From positions 2,356,001 through 2,420,000 of the forward strand of contig NZ_JANADP010000001.1 of NCBI RefSeq assembly GCF_024199945.1: a DNA stretch of 64,000 bases, given 5' to 3'. The notes below the pieces were generated by a model. It saw nothing but the letters and a program-made list of their open reading frames with translations, searched no databases and had not been told where the DNA came from. Positions 1-9,148 of this stretch are shown here, one piece after another; within the stretch, counting starts at the first letter, position 1; each line of letters starts with the position of its first letter. The position numbers and the translations under genes were made by a program. Origin of the DNA: Bradyrhizobium sp. CCGUVB4N. GTDB taxonomy: Bacteria > Pseudomonadota > Alphaproteobacteria > Rhizobiales > Xanthobacteraceae.

Positions 1-1
1 T

Positions 2-346
2 GCGCGGGACTGGCTCGGCTCATCGCTCAAGCCGGGCAAGCACACCATCGCGTTCGATTTTAGATATGACGGGCCCGGCTATGGCAAGGGCGGCGCCGGC
101 GTATTGTCGGTCGACGGCAAGGAGGTTTCCCGCCAGTCGATCCCGCACTCGATCTCGTTCATCATGGCGATCGACGAGTCCTTTGACGTCGGCGTCGATA
201 CCCGCACGGGCGTGGATGACAGCTACAAGCTGCCGTTCCAGTTCACCGGCAAGATCGACAAGCTGACGTTCAAGCTTGGACCGACGCAGGTGTCGAGCGA
301 CGAGCGGCGGATCATCCAGTATGCCCGTGGCAAGGCAAGCGACTAG
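2..346 (+). CDS. arylsulfatase, C-terminal fragment (5' end outside window)
   Basis: About 114 residues of an open frame enter from the left edge and end at TAG 344-346. The fragment reads as the C-terminal beta-sandwich of bacterial arylsulfatases: 'IAFDFRYDGPGYGKGGAG', then 'VLSVDGKEV', 'DVGVDTRTGV' and 'FTGKIDKLTFKLG'. That tail normally follows the alkaline-phosphatase-fold sulfatase domain, which would hydrolyse sulfate esters. The catalytic formylglycine motif lies outside the window, so activity cannot be judged. The family call rests on the tail alone. Confidence 0.7.
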   Translation, partial: ARDWLGSSLKPGKHTIAFDFRYDGPGYGKGGAGVLSVDGKEVSRQSIPHSISFIMAIDESFDVGVDTRTGVDDSYKLPFQFTGKIDKLTFKLGPTQVSSDERRIIQYARGKASD

Positions 347-468
347 TTCGGCACCACTGATCTGCGGGCATCGAAGGATGCCCGCAGTCGGCGCACGGCA
401 ACGAAGCAAGGCGGATCGAGTCTACAACTGAACGTAGCAGCACGCATATGAGCACGAGAGGGTTCGAC

Positions 469-1935
469 ATGAATCGAGGTATTCTGACGCTGACTCTATC
501 ACTCTGCATTGGCGCTCTGACTGCGCCCGCGGCGCTCGCGCAAAGCGCCGCGGCTGCAATCACCGAGCAGGAGGCGCATGCGATCGCGGTCGACGCCTAT
601 GTCTATTTCTACTCGCTGCTATCGATGGACGTCTCCCGGAAGCAGTTCACCAACGTCGCGCCCGGCAAGGAGATGGCGAAGGGGCCGATGAACATGTTCA
701 GCAACGTCCCCGAATATCCACCCGCGGATTTCAAGGGGGTCGTTCGATCCAATTTCGACACCTTGTATTCCAGCGCGTGGCTGGACATGACCAAGGAGCC
801 GGTCGTCATCACGGCACCGGATACGGACGGGCGCTATTATCTGCTGCCGATGCTCGACATGTGGACCGACGTCTTTGCGTCGCCCGGCTGGCGGACCACC
901 GGGACCAAGGCCGGGACGTTCCTGATAACGCCCCCGGGCTGGCGGCCCGATCTGCGCGAGCGGTTCGCCGAAGAACTCAAGCTTCCGGCGGATACCCAGC
1001 GTATCGACGCGCCGACGCCTTACGTCTGGATCATCGGCCGCACCAAGACCGATGGTCCGCAGGACTATGATGCCGTCCACAAAGTCCAGGCCGGCTACAG
1101 GGTCGCGCTTCTCTCCGACTACGGCAAGACGCCAAAGCCGGTCGAATTCAAGCCGGACCCGAGTGTCGACATGAAGACGCCGCCCAAGATCCAGGTCGAT
1201 ACCATGTCGGCCGGCGTGTATTTCGCCTACGCCGCGGAATTGCTCAAGCTTCACCCACCGCACGTCACGGACGAACCGATCATTGCCCAGATGAAGAAGA
1301 TCGGCATCGAGCCGGGCAAGGCGTTTGACATCGGCAAGCTCGATCCGGTGTTGCAACGCGCGCTGGAAACCGCTCCGCAGGACGGCCAGAAACTGATGGC
1401 CTGGAAAGTGCCGACGCTGGCGCGGGTCGCCAATGGCTGGTCGATGAACACCGACACCATGGGCGTCTATGGCAATTACTATCTGAAGCGGGCGATCGTC
1501 TCGCAAGTGGGGCTCGGCGCCAATCTGCCCGAGGACGCCATCTATCCCCTCAACCTCGGCGACGAATCCGGCAAGCCGCTCGATGGCGCAAGCAAGTACA
1601 CCATCACCTTCGACAAGGGCGCAGCCCCGCCGGTCAACGCCTTCTGGTCGATCACCCTTTACGATCCGGAAGGATTCCAGGTCGGCAATGTGCTCAACCG
1701 CTTTGCGGTCAGCAGCTGGATGCCGTTCAAATACAATGCGGATGGATCGCTCGATCTCTACTTCCAGAACGAAAGCCCGGGCAAGGACAAGGAAGCCAAT
1801 TGGCTGCCGGCGCCGAAGGGCGCCTTCAACCTGACGATGCGACTCTACAGCCCGAAATCGGATGCGCTGACCGGAAAATGGAATCCGCCGCCGGTCGTGA
1901 AGACGCCGACAACGGTCGGTCTGTCCGCCCAATAG
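469..1935 (+). CDS. secreted DUF1254/DUF1214-type protein
   Basis: Protein of 488 residues with a signal peptide (MNRGILTLTLSLCIG...ALAQ). An N-terminal DUF1254-like region ('AIAVDAYVYFYSLLSMDVSRKQ', 'RSNFDTLYSSAWLDMTKEPVV', 'RYYLLPMLDMWTDVF') is followed by a DUF1214-like C-terminal half ('YTITFDKGAAPPVNAFWSITLYD'). I chose the ATG at 469 over 448 because GAGAGG lies about 7 bases upstream of it and the signal peptide starts there. The family is common in soil proteobacteria and its biochemical function is unknown. It appears to be transcribed alone, with convergent genes following. Confidence 0.85.
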   Translation: MNRGILTLTLSLCIGALTAPAALAQSAAAAITEQEAHAIAVDAYVYFYSLLSMDVSRKQFTNVAPGKEMAKGPMNMFSNVPEYPPADFKGVVRSNFDTLYSSAWLDMTKEPVVITAPDTDGRYYLLPMLDMWTDVFASPGWRTTGTKAGTFLITPPGWRPDLRERFAEELKLPADTQRIDAPTPYVWIIGRTKTDGPQDYDAVHKVQAGYRVALLSDYGKTPKPVEFKPDPSVDMKTPPKIQVDTMSAGVYFAYAAELLKLHPPHVTDEPIIAQMKKIGIEPGKAFDIGKLDPVLQRALETAPQDGQKLMAWKVPTLARVANGWSMNTDTMGVYGNYYLKRAIVSQVGLGANLPEDAIYPLNLGDESGKPLDGASKYTITFDKGAAPPVNAFWSITLYDPEGFQVGNVLNRFAVSSWMPFKYNADGSLDLYFQNESPGKDKEANWLPAPKGAFNLTMRLYSPKSDALTGKWNPPPVVKTPTTVGLSAQ

Positions 1936-1989
1936 CGCCGCGAGGCGCGCCGGCGCTTCGGCGCCGGCCTCGCGTTACTGGTGCCCGGT

Positions 1990-2184
1990 CTAGCGCTTCT
2001 GCAGCGGCTCGCCGGGCGCGCGGTCCAGCGGCTGATGCGGTTTAGCGAGGCCGATCGTACCGGGTAGCGCGTCGTTGCTCGCCGTACGGGTGTTGACCTT
2101 GTCCATCGTGACTGCGGCTGCAACCACGATGGCGGTGGCCACGGCGAATGCAAACAGAACCAATGCTGTCCGATGCTGGTCCAT
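1990..2184 (-). CDS. small membrane-anchored hypothetical protein
   Basis: A 64-residue ORF starting MDQHRTALVLFAFAVATAIV. One hydrophobic segment (about residues 7-25) precedes a hydrophilic tail ending in 'PLDRAPGEPLQKR', which looks like a signal anchor with a short periplasmic tail. The frame extends upstream to 2235, but that extension is arginine-rich and improbable. I recognise no domain. The gene is convergent with the DUF1254 gene and lies downstream of the Na/Pi-type transporter gene on the same strand. Confidence 0.5.
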   Translation of the reverse strand: MDQHRTALVLFAFAVATAIVVAAAVTMDKVNTRTASNDALPGTIGLAKPHQPLDRAPGEPLQKR

Positions 2185-2342
2185 CGATAAGCCCTCTGGC
2201 CCGGCGAGGCTACGGCGGCGTCTCCGGCAATGCAATAACCCGGATGAGGTAGGAGGGCGTCCCTAAAGGCTTTGAGCACCGGGACACCGCCGTCCGAACG
2301 ATTGATTGTCGTCGCCGCGGAAGCCGGCGCATGAACGGCTCG

Positions 2343-4013
2343 CTATGCGCCGCGACCGACGAGATGCGTCGCGGAACGCCATGCGTGATACGCGAGCGCC
2401 TCGAGGCGGCGTACGGTTTCGACCCGGGCGATTGCCTCGTCTGCGCTCAACCCTTTGCTCGCCACCGAGCCGAGCGTCGCACTGCGATGGCTTGTCCGCA
2501 GTTCGCCAAGGGCCTTCGCGCACGCTTCCAGGAGGGCGAGGGTTTGCGTGGTCGACGCTTCCGTTGCGGGCAGGTCTTGCTCCGGGCCGAACGGTTCCTT
2601 CGCGCCGTCTGGCGGCCCGCCGGCAACCTCCGCGGCGAGTGTCGCCGCGCCACGCATGGCCTGCGCGCACAACTCAGCGGCGCGGATATCCTCGGGCTCC
2701 CCGTCAGGCGTGCCGAGCTCGGCTTCACCGCCCACGGTGTCGGCCAGGCGAGAGGCGTGGTCGAGCGCATGCAATGTGCGCGTGAGCCGCTCCTGCTCAT
2801 CCTCCGATTCGGGCGGGCCGCTCACGGCCGACATGAACTCCTGGGCCTGGCGCAGCGCATCGGCGGCCGCTGCAACGGAGACGTCGTTCCTGGCGCGGGT
2901 GGGTGCACCCTGATGCCCCGCAGCGAGAGCCCGCGCGAGTGATCCGCACATCGTTCCAAGGGCGCGCGCCACGGTGCGCCGTACGGCTTCCTCGGTCGCA
3001 ATCGGTGTCGCCAGCGCCACCGGATCGAGGCACCGCGTCAGCGGTGAGCCGCGTTCGGGAAGGAGGCGCTCCACCAACCGCGTAAACCCATCGATCATTG
3101 GCAGCAGCACCATGACGCCGACGAAATTGTAGGCGGTGTGATAGGCGGCAAGCAGCGTCACGCCGTCGATCGTGTCTGAAGCGGGGACCAGAAGGGCAAG
3201 CGTGACCGGAAACAGCACCACGGCGATCACGGCCGCGATCAGCTTGAACAGGATGTAGGCGAGCGCCAGTCGCTTGGCGGTGCTGCTCGCGCCGATCGCC
3301 GCCATGGCGGAGCTGGTCGCTGTTCCGATGTTCTGCCCGATGATCAGCGCGCAGGCCTGATCCAGTCCGACGGCTCCCGCATGATATGCGGACAGCGTGA
3401 CCGCGATGGCTGCCGTCGATGATTGCATCACGGCCGTCATCACCAGTCCGGCAACGACCAGCGCCAGCACGCCATACAGGCCCGACCACCAGGTGGTGCC
3501 GAGAATGGCCGGCAGATCGGCCGGGTGCAGCCGTTCGGCCAGTCCTCCCATGCCCTGCTGCAGGGTCGTCAGTCCAAAAAGCACAAGCGCGAATCCGGCC
3601 AGCGCCGCGCCTGCTGCGGACACACGCCCGCGGCCCAGCAATTTGACCAGGGCGCCGACGAAGATCATCGGCAATGCAGCGGCCGTGAGCGAGACGCGCA
3701 CCCCGATGAGCGCCACGAGCCAGCCGGTTCCCGTCGTGCCGACATTGGCGCCGAAGACGAGCGCCAGCCCTTGCGGGAACGTCAGCACGCCCGCGCTCAC
3801 CAGACCGATGGTGGTCATTGTGGTGGCGCTGGAGGATTGCACGATCAACGTGACGACGGCGCCCCAGAAGGCACCGGACAGCGAGGTCGCCGCCGCCTTG
3901 CTCAGCACCATCCGCAATCCCGATCCGGCCAGTCCCTTGAGGCCGGCGGTCATGACGCTCATGCCCAGCAGGAACAGGCCAACACCGCCAAGGACCGAAA
4001 TCGCCGTCGACAT
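2343..4013 (-). CDS. Na/Pi cotransporter family protein with PhoU-like C-terminus
   Basis: 556 residues. The N-terminal ~330 residues are polytopic and carry the two inverted QSS repeats of the NptA/YjbB family ('VQSSSATTMTTIGLV' and 'MQSSTAAIAVTLSAY'), which form the Na+/phosphate path. The C-terminal ~200 residues are alpha-helical and charged, like the PhoU-like domain of these proteins. I chose the ATG at 4013 because GGAGGGG precedes it at good spacing; the frame extends 9 codons further upstream without a better start. Likely role: inner-membrane phosphate (or other anion) transport with Na+. The direction of transport cannot be read from sequence. Confidence 0.88.
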   Translation of the reverse strand: MSTAISVLGGVGLFLLGMSVMTAGLKGLAGSGLRMVLSKAAATSLSGAFWGAVVTLIVQSSSATTMTTIGLVSAGVLTFPQGLALVFGANVGTTGTGWLVALIGVRVSLTAAALPMIFVGALVKLLGRGRVSAAGAALAGFALVLFGLTTLQQGMGGLAERLHPADLPAILGTTWWSGLYGVLALVVAGLVMTAVMQSSTAAIAVTLSAYHAGAVGLDQACALIIGQNIGTATSSAMAAIGASSTAKRLALAYILFKLIAAVIAVVLFPVTLALLVPASDTIDGVTLLAAYHTAYNFVGVMVLLPMIDGFTRLVERLLPERGSPLTRCLDPVALATPIATEEAVRRTVARALGTMCGSLARALAAGHQGAPTRARNDVSVAAAADALRQAQEFMSAVSGPPESEDEQERLTRTLHALDHASRLADTVGGEAELGTPDGEPEDIRAAELCAQAMRGAATLAAEVAGGPPDGAKEPFGPEQDLPATEASTTQTLALLEACAKALGELRTSHRSATLGSVASKGLSADEAIARVETVRRLEALAYHAWRSATHLVGRGA

Positions 4014-4354
4014 GTGCTCCCCTCCAGGGGATACAGGCAATGGCGCTGTCTAGCACAACGCAGCCGCAGTCGATATCGGCGACCGCGAATTGTCGGGCGT
4101 TCGGGAGCCAAGCTTCGCAGCGCAAGCTCCGCACGCGCTGCCAGCAGCGCTCGCGTTCGTGCGATGCGGATTACGGTGATAGTGCACTCAATGGATAGCG
4201 AGTGCAGTGATTGCAGTGCCGGGTGAGTGGAGCGGTCCGCCGGCGATGACTAACCAACCGACCTTGGCCGGGGTGATGCGCGGCGGCGCGGAATCTGCAG
4301 CGACGCATTGGCATCGCTGGCTGGGGCGACTGCGACACGGCAATCACGCCGGTG
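4014..4354. other. intergenic gap, nothing convincing
   Basis: About 340 bases between two minus-strand genes. It should hold the promoter of the Na/Pi-type transporter gene. A GTGCA-rich stretch around 4180-4230 contains imperfect short repeats (GTGCACT, GTGCAGT, TTGCAGT). ORFs here have no domain or credible start. Confidence 0.4.
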
Positions 4355-4588
4355 CTAACCACCCCATCCCGCAAACGGATTATGACCTGGCTCCGGTCGT
4401 TCATTGTAGTACGGGTCCGGCTGAGCGCGGGCCGGCCGTGCCGGTGAATAGGCCCAGGCCGCAGCGGAGCCCGCTGTCCCCCCACGCGCGGAGTGAACAG
4501 TTGCATGGTGCCGATGCACCTGGGCCGCCGTAGCGGCGTTGGCAGCGCACAGGAAAATCAAAAGGCAGAGAACCAGACCCGACCGCAT
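4355..4588 (-). CDS. small secreted hypothetical protein
   Basis: 77 residues starting MRSGLVLCLLIFLCAANA, a clear signal peptide with a likely cut after 'ANAATAA'. The mature part is short, histidine- and proline-containing, and ends 'YYNERPEPGHNPFAGWGG'. GGAGA lies just upstream of the ATG. The longer upstream frame to 4678 lacks signal-peptide character. I recognise no family; low-complexity periplasmic proteins like this are frequent in Bradyrhizobium-type genomes. Confidence 0.55.
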   Translation of the reverse strand: MRSGLVLCLLIFLCAANAATAAQVHRHHATVHSARGGTAGSAAAWAYSPARPARAQPDPYYNERPEPGHNPFAGWGG

Positions 4589-4764
4589 GGCAATTTCTCC
4601 GATGGACCAACAAGCACGAGTCAAAGTGAGATTTGGCTCACGCCCTCGCAATCCGCGACACCTTCCACGACCGGTCACATCCGCGGCATCGCGTGCGGGC
4701 GGCGGACGAATTCGTGCGAATCTGCAAACCGGCCGTCATCCCTCGTCAGACTTCAGAACCTCGG

Positions 4765-6231
4765 CTAGGTCGCCCGAATCACGCCAGGCGTGCTCATGCC
4801 TGAGTGCTGCTGCGGAAATGGTGCGCTTGCGGCCGAGGGCGGAGCTTGCAGCTCATGGCCGCGCAGGCCCAGGAACGCGATCAACACGACGGCCGTCAGG
4901 GCGACACCGCCGACCGCGACTTCGGGCGCTGCGTCCGAAGACGCTGCCAGGATGCTTGCGCGCAGCGAGACCTGGTGCGGGACTTCGGACGGAATTTGGC
5001 GCACGAGATCCTGCCCGCTCTCGTGGCGTGTGTTGCCCGGACCTTCCGCGAACCGGCGCAGGCAAAGGAAGACGAGGAGCAGCAAAGCCGTGCCGCCCGC
5101 GAGCGGCGCGATGGGGGTGGTCAAGGATGTGAAGGAGAGCGTGTGAGCGCCGGTATAGAGAAGGAGCGTGGCCGGCAAAGCCATGCTGCCGACAAGCGGT
5201 GCGAGCGCGGGACGATACCGGACGGGCCTGTCGTCCCGATCGGCGAATACCGCGAAAAGTATGGCGATCATCATCAAATGACCGATGCCGTCCACCTTGC
5301 CGAAATCGAGCGTTGCGGCGGTCAACACCATCACCAAAGCGAGGGCGGCGAAACGCCGGACCAGCGGTGTCCAGAACAGCGCGAAGGCCAGGCCGAATTC
5401 CACGATCCCTGCGGCGGTCACGACCGTCGGGACATCAAAGCCCAGCGTCAGCTCCGGATGAGCGATCGCGATCGGCGCGACCCAGGCCGGGTACACGAAT
5501 TTCTCCATCGCCGGCCATAACAGGGACAGCGCGACGGTCCAGCGCAGGAAATCAGATCGAAAAGCAAGCAGCTTGGCATTGCGCGACGAGGACAGCGCGA
5601 ACCAGACCCCGAGCCCCGGAAAGACCGGGTAGTCCAGCATGTGGAACAGTCCATAGCTGGCGGCACCATAGACATAGAGCAGCACGATGCCCGCCCCTGC
5701 TGCCGGGAGCGTGGCCCGCGCGCCCAGGAAAAGCGGGATCAGCAACTGAATGGCCGAGAGCCAGAAACTGTTTGCTTCGAGTTCCGGGGTGAGGATGAGA
5801 CCGCCATGAGCCCACAGCAACGCAAAGAATACCGCAGCGGCCGCACGCAAAAGGTCGTCGACGCGACGGCGCAGAGGCTCGGTCAATTGATCCAGAAATT
5901 TCGAGACCATGGCGCCGAACCTGGTCTGCTCGGCCGCGCAAGCGAGATAGAACAGCGCAAGGAACAGCGCCAGGAACAGAAAGAACGTCGTCGTCAATAC
6001 CGCCTGGACGGGCAGCGGATCGTCGGAGACGGCGCATGGCACGAACCACTTCACGTGAGCCGATGCAACGCCGGTCATCGCGATGAAGTTGACCACCAGA
6101 CACAAGGAGAAAATCAATCCTTTCGTGACTCTTGATCGCGCGCGTCCAGCATTGGAGATGGTCGAAAACTCATCGCGGCTGGCTGCACGATCGATGCTCA
6201 TGAGCTCATCAGAATAATTTCGTCCAAACAT
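4765..6231 (-). CDS. polytopic membrane protein, possibly DoxX-like
   Basis: 488 residues with roughly ten hydrophobic segments. After a short cytoplasmic leader and first membrane segment comes 'ASAHVKWFVPC', a motif I associate with putative membrane proteins distantly related to DoxX. A later segment reads 'FGKVDGIGHLMMIAILFAVFADRDDR'. A GGGGG tract lies upstream of the ATG at 6231; the ATG at residue 11 is an alternative start. No catalytic motif is visible and I do not assign a function. Confidence 0.6.
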   Translation of the reverse strand: MFGRNYSDELMSIDRAASRDEFSTISNAGRARSRVTKGLIFSLCLVVNFIAMTGVASAHVKWFVPCAVSDDPLPVQAVLTTTFFLFLALFLALFYLACAAEQTRFGAMVSKFLDQLTEPLRRRVDDLLRAAAAVFFALLWAHGGLILTPELEANSFWLSAIQLLIPLFLGARATLPAAGAGIVLLYVYGAASYGLFHMLDYPVFPGLGVWFALSSSRNAKLLAFRSDFLRWTVALSLLWPAMEKFVYPAWVAPIAIAHPELTLGFDVPTVVTAAGIVEFGLAFALFWTPLVRRFAALALVMVLTAATLDFGKVDGIGHLMMIAILFAVFADRDDRPVRYRPALAPLVGSMALPATLLLYTGAHTLSFTSLTTPIAPLAGGTALLLLVFLCLRRFAEGPGNTRHESGQDLVRQIPSEVPHQVSLRASILAASSDAAPEVAVGGVALTAVVLIAFLGLRGHELQAPPSAASAPFPQQHSGMSTPGVIRAT

Positions 6232-6801
6232 TCATCACCCCCGAGGAGCGTGGTTCAAAGACACAAGAATACGTTCGCCGATTTAGCCGACGCCCGGGCT
6301 TTTTGGATGTGAAGTGGCTTACTGGTGCCGGGTCACACGTTCGTTAGGGGATCGTGACGCTCAGTGAGACAGCGCTGCTTCCGCTTCGCGTTCCACAACC
6401 GAGTCAGATTTGCCTCGCCGGCGGCAAACCGCTCCGACGCGGCGCTCAACTGCTTCATGCAGTCGCTGCCGTCCTTGCCTTCGTCCTACGGGCTTCGGCA
6501 TGACAGCCTTCGTTCGCTTCGACCGGAGTTCGTTGCGCTGGCGCGCCTGACCGAAGCTAGCGAATAGTCCGTCTTCGCTTTCGCTTCGCTCCGGCTACGC
6601 CGGACGCGCTTCGCCCTTTGGTCTTGCTGTGGCTGCGCCTTGAGGGGATGGCGAAAACGGACAATCGAGCTGACGGCCAGGTCGCCTGCATCTCGCCGGC
6701 CGCCAAAATGAATCCACTGCATTGCCGGATTTAAGTCGCATTGCGACCCAGGTCACGGCCAAAACTCCCGTCCGGCAGGGGGCGCAACACCGGGGTTTTT
6801 C
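6232..6801. other. long intergenic region, no gene supported
   Basis: About 570 bases rich in 'cttcgc'-type repeats between 6360 and 6650. Short ORFs (for example 6364-6567 on the plus strand) have no start signal, domain or normal protein composition. It must hold the promoter of the membrane protein gene to the left and probably that of the secreted protein to the right. I see no RNA gene or repeat with clear arms. Confidence 0.4.
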
Positions 6802-7614
6802 ATGTCCGGTCATTTGCGAGTTTGTTACACGGCTTTTGCGCTTCTTGTGGGTCTGTCGACATCATCCGCGTTTTCGGCCCCCCTTTCCGAACTCTTCAAT
6901 GCTGGTCCCGCCACAGCCCCTGCGCGCGCTTCCGCGGAAGCGGAGTGCTTGACGCGGCCCGGCAAGTCGGCCGCCGATGGCCTGCACTGGGTCTATCGGG
7001 TGGAAGGCCAGCGCAGATGCTGGTTCCAGGTCGCCGAAGGAACAGAGACGGTGAAGAAGCTGGTTCAGCAACGCGCCACCAAACATCGTGTCGCCACGGC
7101 CGAAGAGAACAAGACCGCAGCGCGCGAGCGGAAGGCGGTGGGGGATGCGCGCGCGGAGCTGCCGCGCTCCGCACCTGCGGATACGTCTCGGCCGGGCCCG
7201 TCCGTGCCCGCGCAGGTGGTTGATGCCGGTCCCGTCCTCGCCACCGGGATCGCAACAAGCGCGTCGCCGGCGCCCCTTTCCAAACGCGACCGGCTCACGG
7301 CTGACGCGATCGCGCTACGCCAGGTCGACGTTGAGGCACTCCTGGCGGCGACGCCGGTCGCCGGTGAGGTCGTTGCCGCTGCGGCGATGCCGCTCGCACT
7401 TGCCACAGCCGAGGCGGTCGATGACGGGTGGGTCTGGACCTGGCTTGGCATGCTGCTGATGGCCTTGGGGCTTGTCTCCATCCTGAGCGCTGGTCAAATC
7501 ATTCGGTGGGATGTGCTGCTGCACCAGCTGAGGTCATCTTTCGCTGGCCAGAGGCTGCTGCTGGTCCAAACGCGACCTCGCGGAACGGTGCGGCAAAGCA
7601 GCCATTCGGCCTGA
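6802..7614 (+). CDS. hypothetical protein with signal peptide and C-terminal membrane segment
   Basis: 270 residues. The N-terminus (MSGHLRVCYTAFALLVGLSTSSAFS) looks like a signal peptide. Residues about 45-75 contain 'GLHWVYRVEGQRRCWFQ', a short conserved-looking W/C motif. A charged region follows, then a membrane segment 'WTWLGMLLMALGLVSILSAGQ' near residue 210 and a basic tail. That suggests a periplasmic domain anchored from the C-terminus. I do not recognise the family. The gene is convergent with the tRNA gene downstream. Confidence 0.6.
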   Translation: MSGHLRVCYTAFALLVGLSTSSAFSAPLSELFNAGPATAPARASAEAECLTRPGKSAADGLHWVYRVEGQRRCWFQVAEGTETVKKLVQQRATKHRVATAEENKTAARERKAVGDARAELPRSAPADTSRPGPSVPAQVVDAGPVLATGIATSASPAPLSKRDRLTADAIALRQVDVEALLAATPVAGEVVAAAAMPLALATAEAVDDGWVWTWLGMLLMALGLVSILSAGQIIRWDVLLHQLRSSFAGQRLLLVQTRPRGTVRQSSHSA

Positions 7615-7653
7615 GCCGCGCGTTTCAGATCGGCCCGGCATCACTGATCTTCG

Positions 7654-7729
7654 TGGTGGGCCCGGCAGGACTCGAACCTGCAACCAGACCGTTATGAGCG
7701 GCCGGCTCTAACCATTGAGCTACAGGCCC
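7654..7729 (-). tRNA. tRNA-Ile (anticodon CAU, probable lysidine-modified)
   Basis: Read on the minus strand, a complete cloverleaf is visible. The acceptor GGGCCTG pairs with CGGGCCC (one G-U). The D-arm is AGCTCAATGGTTAGAGC, the anticodon loop CTCATAA has anticodon CAT, the T-arm contains GGTTCGAGTCC, and the CCA end is encoded. CAU could mean Met, but the GGGCCUGUAGCUC body matches bacterial tRNA-Ile2 (AUA-reading after TilS modification) better than initiator or elongator tRNA-Met. Length is 76 nt including CCA. Confidence 0.9.
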
Positions 7730-8066
7730 CGCCGCGAGACGGCCTGCGGGAAGTGCGCGGCCGGCAACGGTGCGCGGTTCGTTTACAGGGATGGAGGCGG
7801 GCGTGCAATGCTGGGGCTCGCCGATCTGAACACCGGAGCCGCGTTGCGGGAAACTTCCAAATATCCGAATTTTGCGATGGTGGGCTTATGCCACTGTTTT
7901 GCCCGACGTGTCAAACGTGTTTTGGGGTGACTCTCGCTTTCGCTTCCGTAACCCGCTGAAATCGCCGGATTTTTCTACTGTGCATGGGGTTGTTTTCGGC
8001 TTTTTGGTCAGAGGACCCGAAGGTCCCCCTTGTCTTGCGGGCGCATGACCGGCGCCGACGTGCCGC
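7730..8066. other. intergenic gap downstream of the next gene and upstream of the tRNA
   Basis: About 337 bases between the tRNA gene and the end of the TTT-type binding protein gene, both on the minus strand. It presumably holds the tRNA promoter. Short ORFs on both strands have no support. No repeat or attachment-site duplication of the tRNA 3' end is seen nearby. Confidence 0.4.
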
Positions 8067-9041
8067 TCAGTCCACCGAGACCCCGGCGAACTCCACGACC
8101 TTCTTCCACTTCGCGGTCTCATCAGTGACGAGCTTGCCGAACTCGGCCGGCGTCATCGGCTTGGGGATGCCGCCGTTCTCGGTCAGCCGCGCGATCACCT
8201 TCGGGTCCTTCAGCGCGTCGCCGACGGCCTTGTTGAGGATCTCGACGATCTCGCCCGGCGTGCCCTTCGGCGCGGAGATGCCGTAGAAGCCGACCGACTC
8301 GAAGCCCGGCACGGTCTCGGCGATCGCCGGCACGTCGGGCACGGCGGGCCAGCGCTGCGGCGAGGTCACGCCGAGTGCGCGGACATTGCCGCCGCGCGAC
8401 TGCTCGAGCGCGGACGGCAGATTGTCGAAGATGAGCTGCACCTTGTTGGAGATGATGTCGGGGAAGGCGATCGCGGAGCCGCGATAGGGCACGTGCACCA
8501 TGTCGCACTTGGTCATCGCCTTGAACAGCTCCGCCGACATGTGCACCGAGGTGCCGTTGCCGGAGGAGGCGAACGAGATCTTGCCGGGGTTGGCCTTGCA
8601 ATAGTCGATGAACTCCTGAACCGTCTTCACCGGCATCGCATTGGAGACGACCAGCATGTTGGTGAGCTGCATGATGCTCGCCACGGGGGTGGTGTCGCGC
8701 AAGAAGTCGAACGGCAGTTTTTTGTAGAGCGAGGTCGAGATCGCGTTGTTGGGCGCAACGAACAAGAGCGTGTAGCCGTCGGGGGGCGAATTGATCGCGG
8801 CGCCGGCCGCGATGTTGCCGCCGGAGCCGGCGCGGTTTTCGACGATGAATTGCTGGCCGAGCCGATCCGACAGCGCCTGCGCCATGATGCGCGCGACGAT
8901 GTCGACCGGGCCGCCGGCGGCAAAGCCGATCATCCAGTGCACGGGGCGGTCGGGGTAGGCGGCGGAGGCGGGAGGGGAGGCTGCGAAAACACCGAGCAGA
9001 AAAACCAGCCCGAAAACAGCGCACCGCAAAATTCGCAACAT
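8067..9041 (-). CDS. Bug/TctC family tripartite tricarboxylate transporter (TTT) solute-binding protein
   Basis: 324 residues. A signal peptide (MLRILRCAVFGLVFLLGVF...ASA) is followed by 'YPDRPVHWMIGFAAGGPVDIVARIMAQAL', the ligand-binding start of the Bug family, then 'ENRAGSGGNIAAGAAINSPPDGYTLLF' and 'VPYRGSAIAFPDIISNKVQLIFDNL'. Family members bind carboxylates and other small organic ligands in the periplasm. I chose the ATG at 9041 because GGGAGG sits just upstream; the frame runs 12 codons further. No TctA/TctB genes are in the window, so this is an orphan binding protein. Divergently transcribed from the TAXI-type gene. Confidence 0.9.
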   Translation of the reverse strand: MLRILRCAVFGLVFLLGVFAASPPASAAYPDRPVHWMIGFAAGGPVDIVARIMAQALSDRLGQQFIVENRAGSGGNIAAGAAINSPPDGYTLLFVAPNNAISTSLYKKLPFDFLRDTTPVASIMQLTNMLVVSNAMPVKTVQEFIDYCKANPGKISFASSGNGTSVHMSAELFKAMTKCDMVHVPYRGSAIAFPDIISNKVQLIFDNLPSALEQSRGGNVRALGVTSPQRWPAVPDVPAIAETVPGFESVGFYGISAPKGTPGEIVEILNKAVGDALKDPKVIARLTENGGIPKPMTPAEFGKLVTDETAKWKKVVEFAGVSVD

Positions 9042-9148
9042 GATGCCTCCCATTGTTCTATTGTCGTTGCGGAGCATGCTTTCACAAAAACCGCCCGCTG
9101 CCTACATCGCCTCAAGTCGATGTTGACGCAGGCGCAGCCGGAACGACC

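Noticed and set aside
619..1932. 437-codon minus-strand ORF opposite the DUF1254 gene
   Set aside because: Arg-rich shadow with no domain; the plus strand has a signal peptide and family motifs.
6364..6567. 67-codon plus-strand ORF
   Set aside because: Composition follows a 'cttcgc'-rich repeat tract, with no start signal and no family.
7428..7697. Plus-strand 89-codon ORF ending in 'GPAGLEPATRPL'
   Set aside because: Its end is the complement of the tRNA-Ile T-arm and anticodon arm; this is a well-known spurious ORF pattern over tRNA genes.
7654..7729. tRNA gene as integration site of a genomic island
   Set aside because: No integrase gene and no nearby duplication of the tRNA 3' end is visible.
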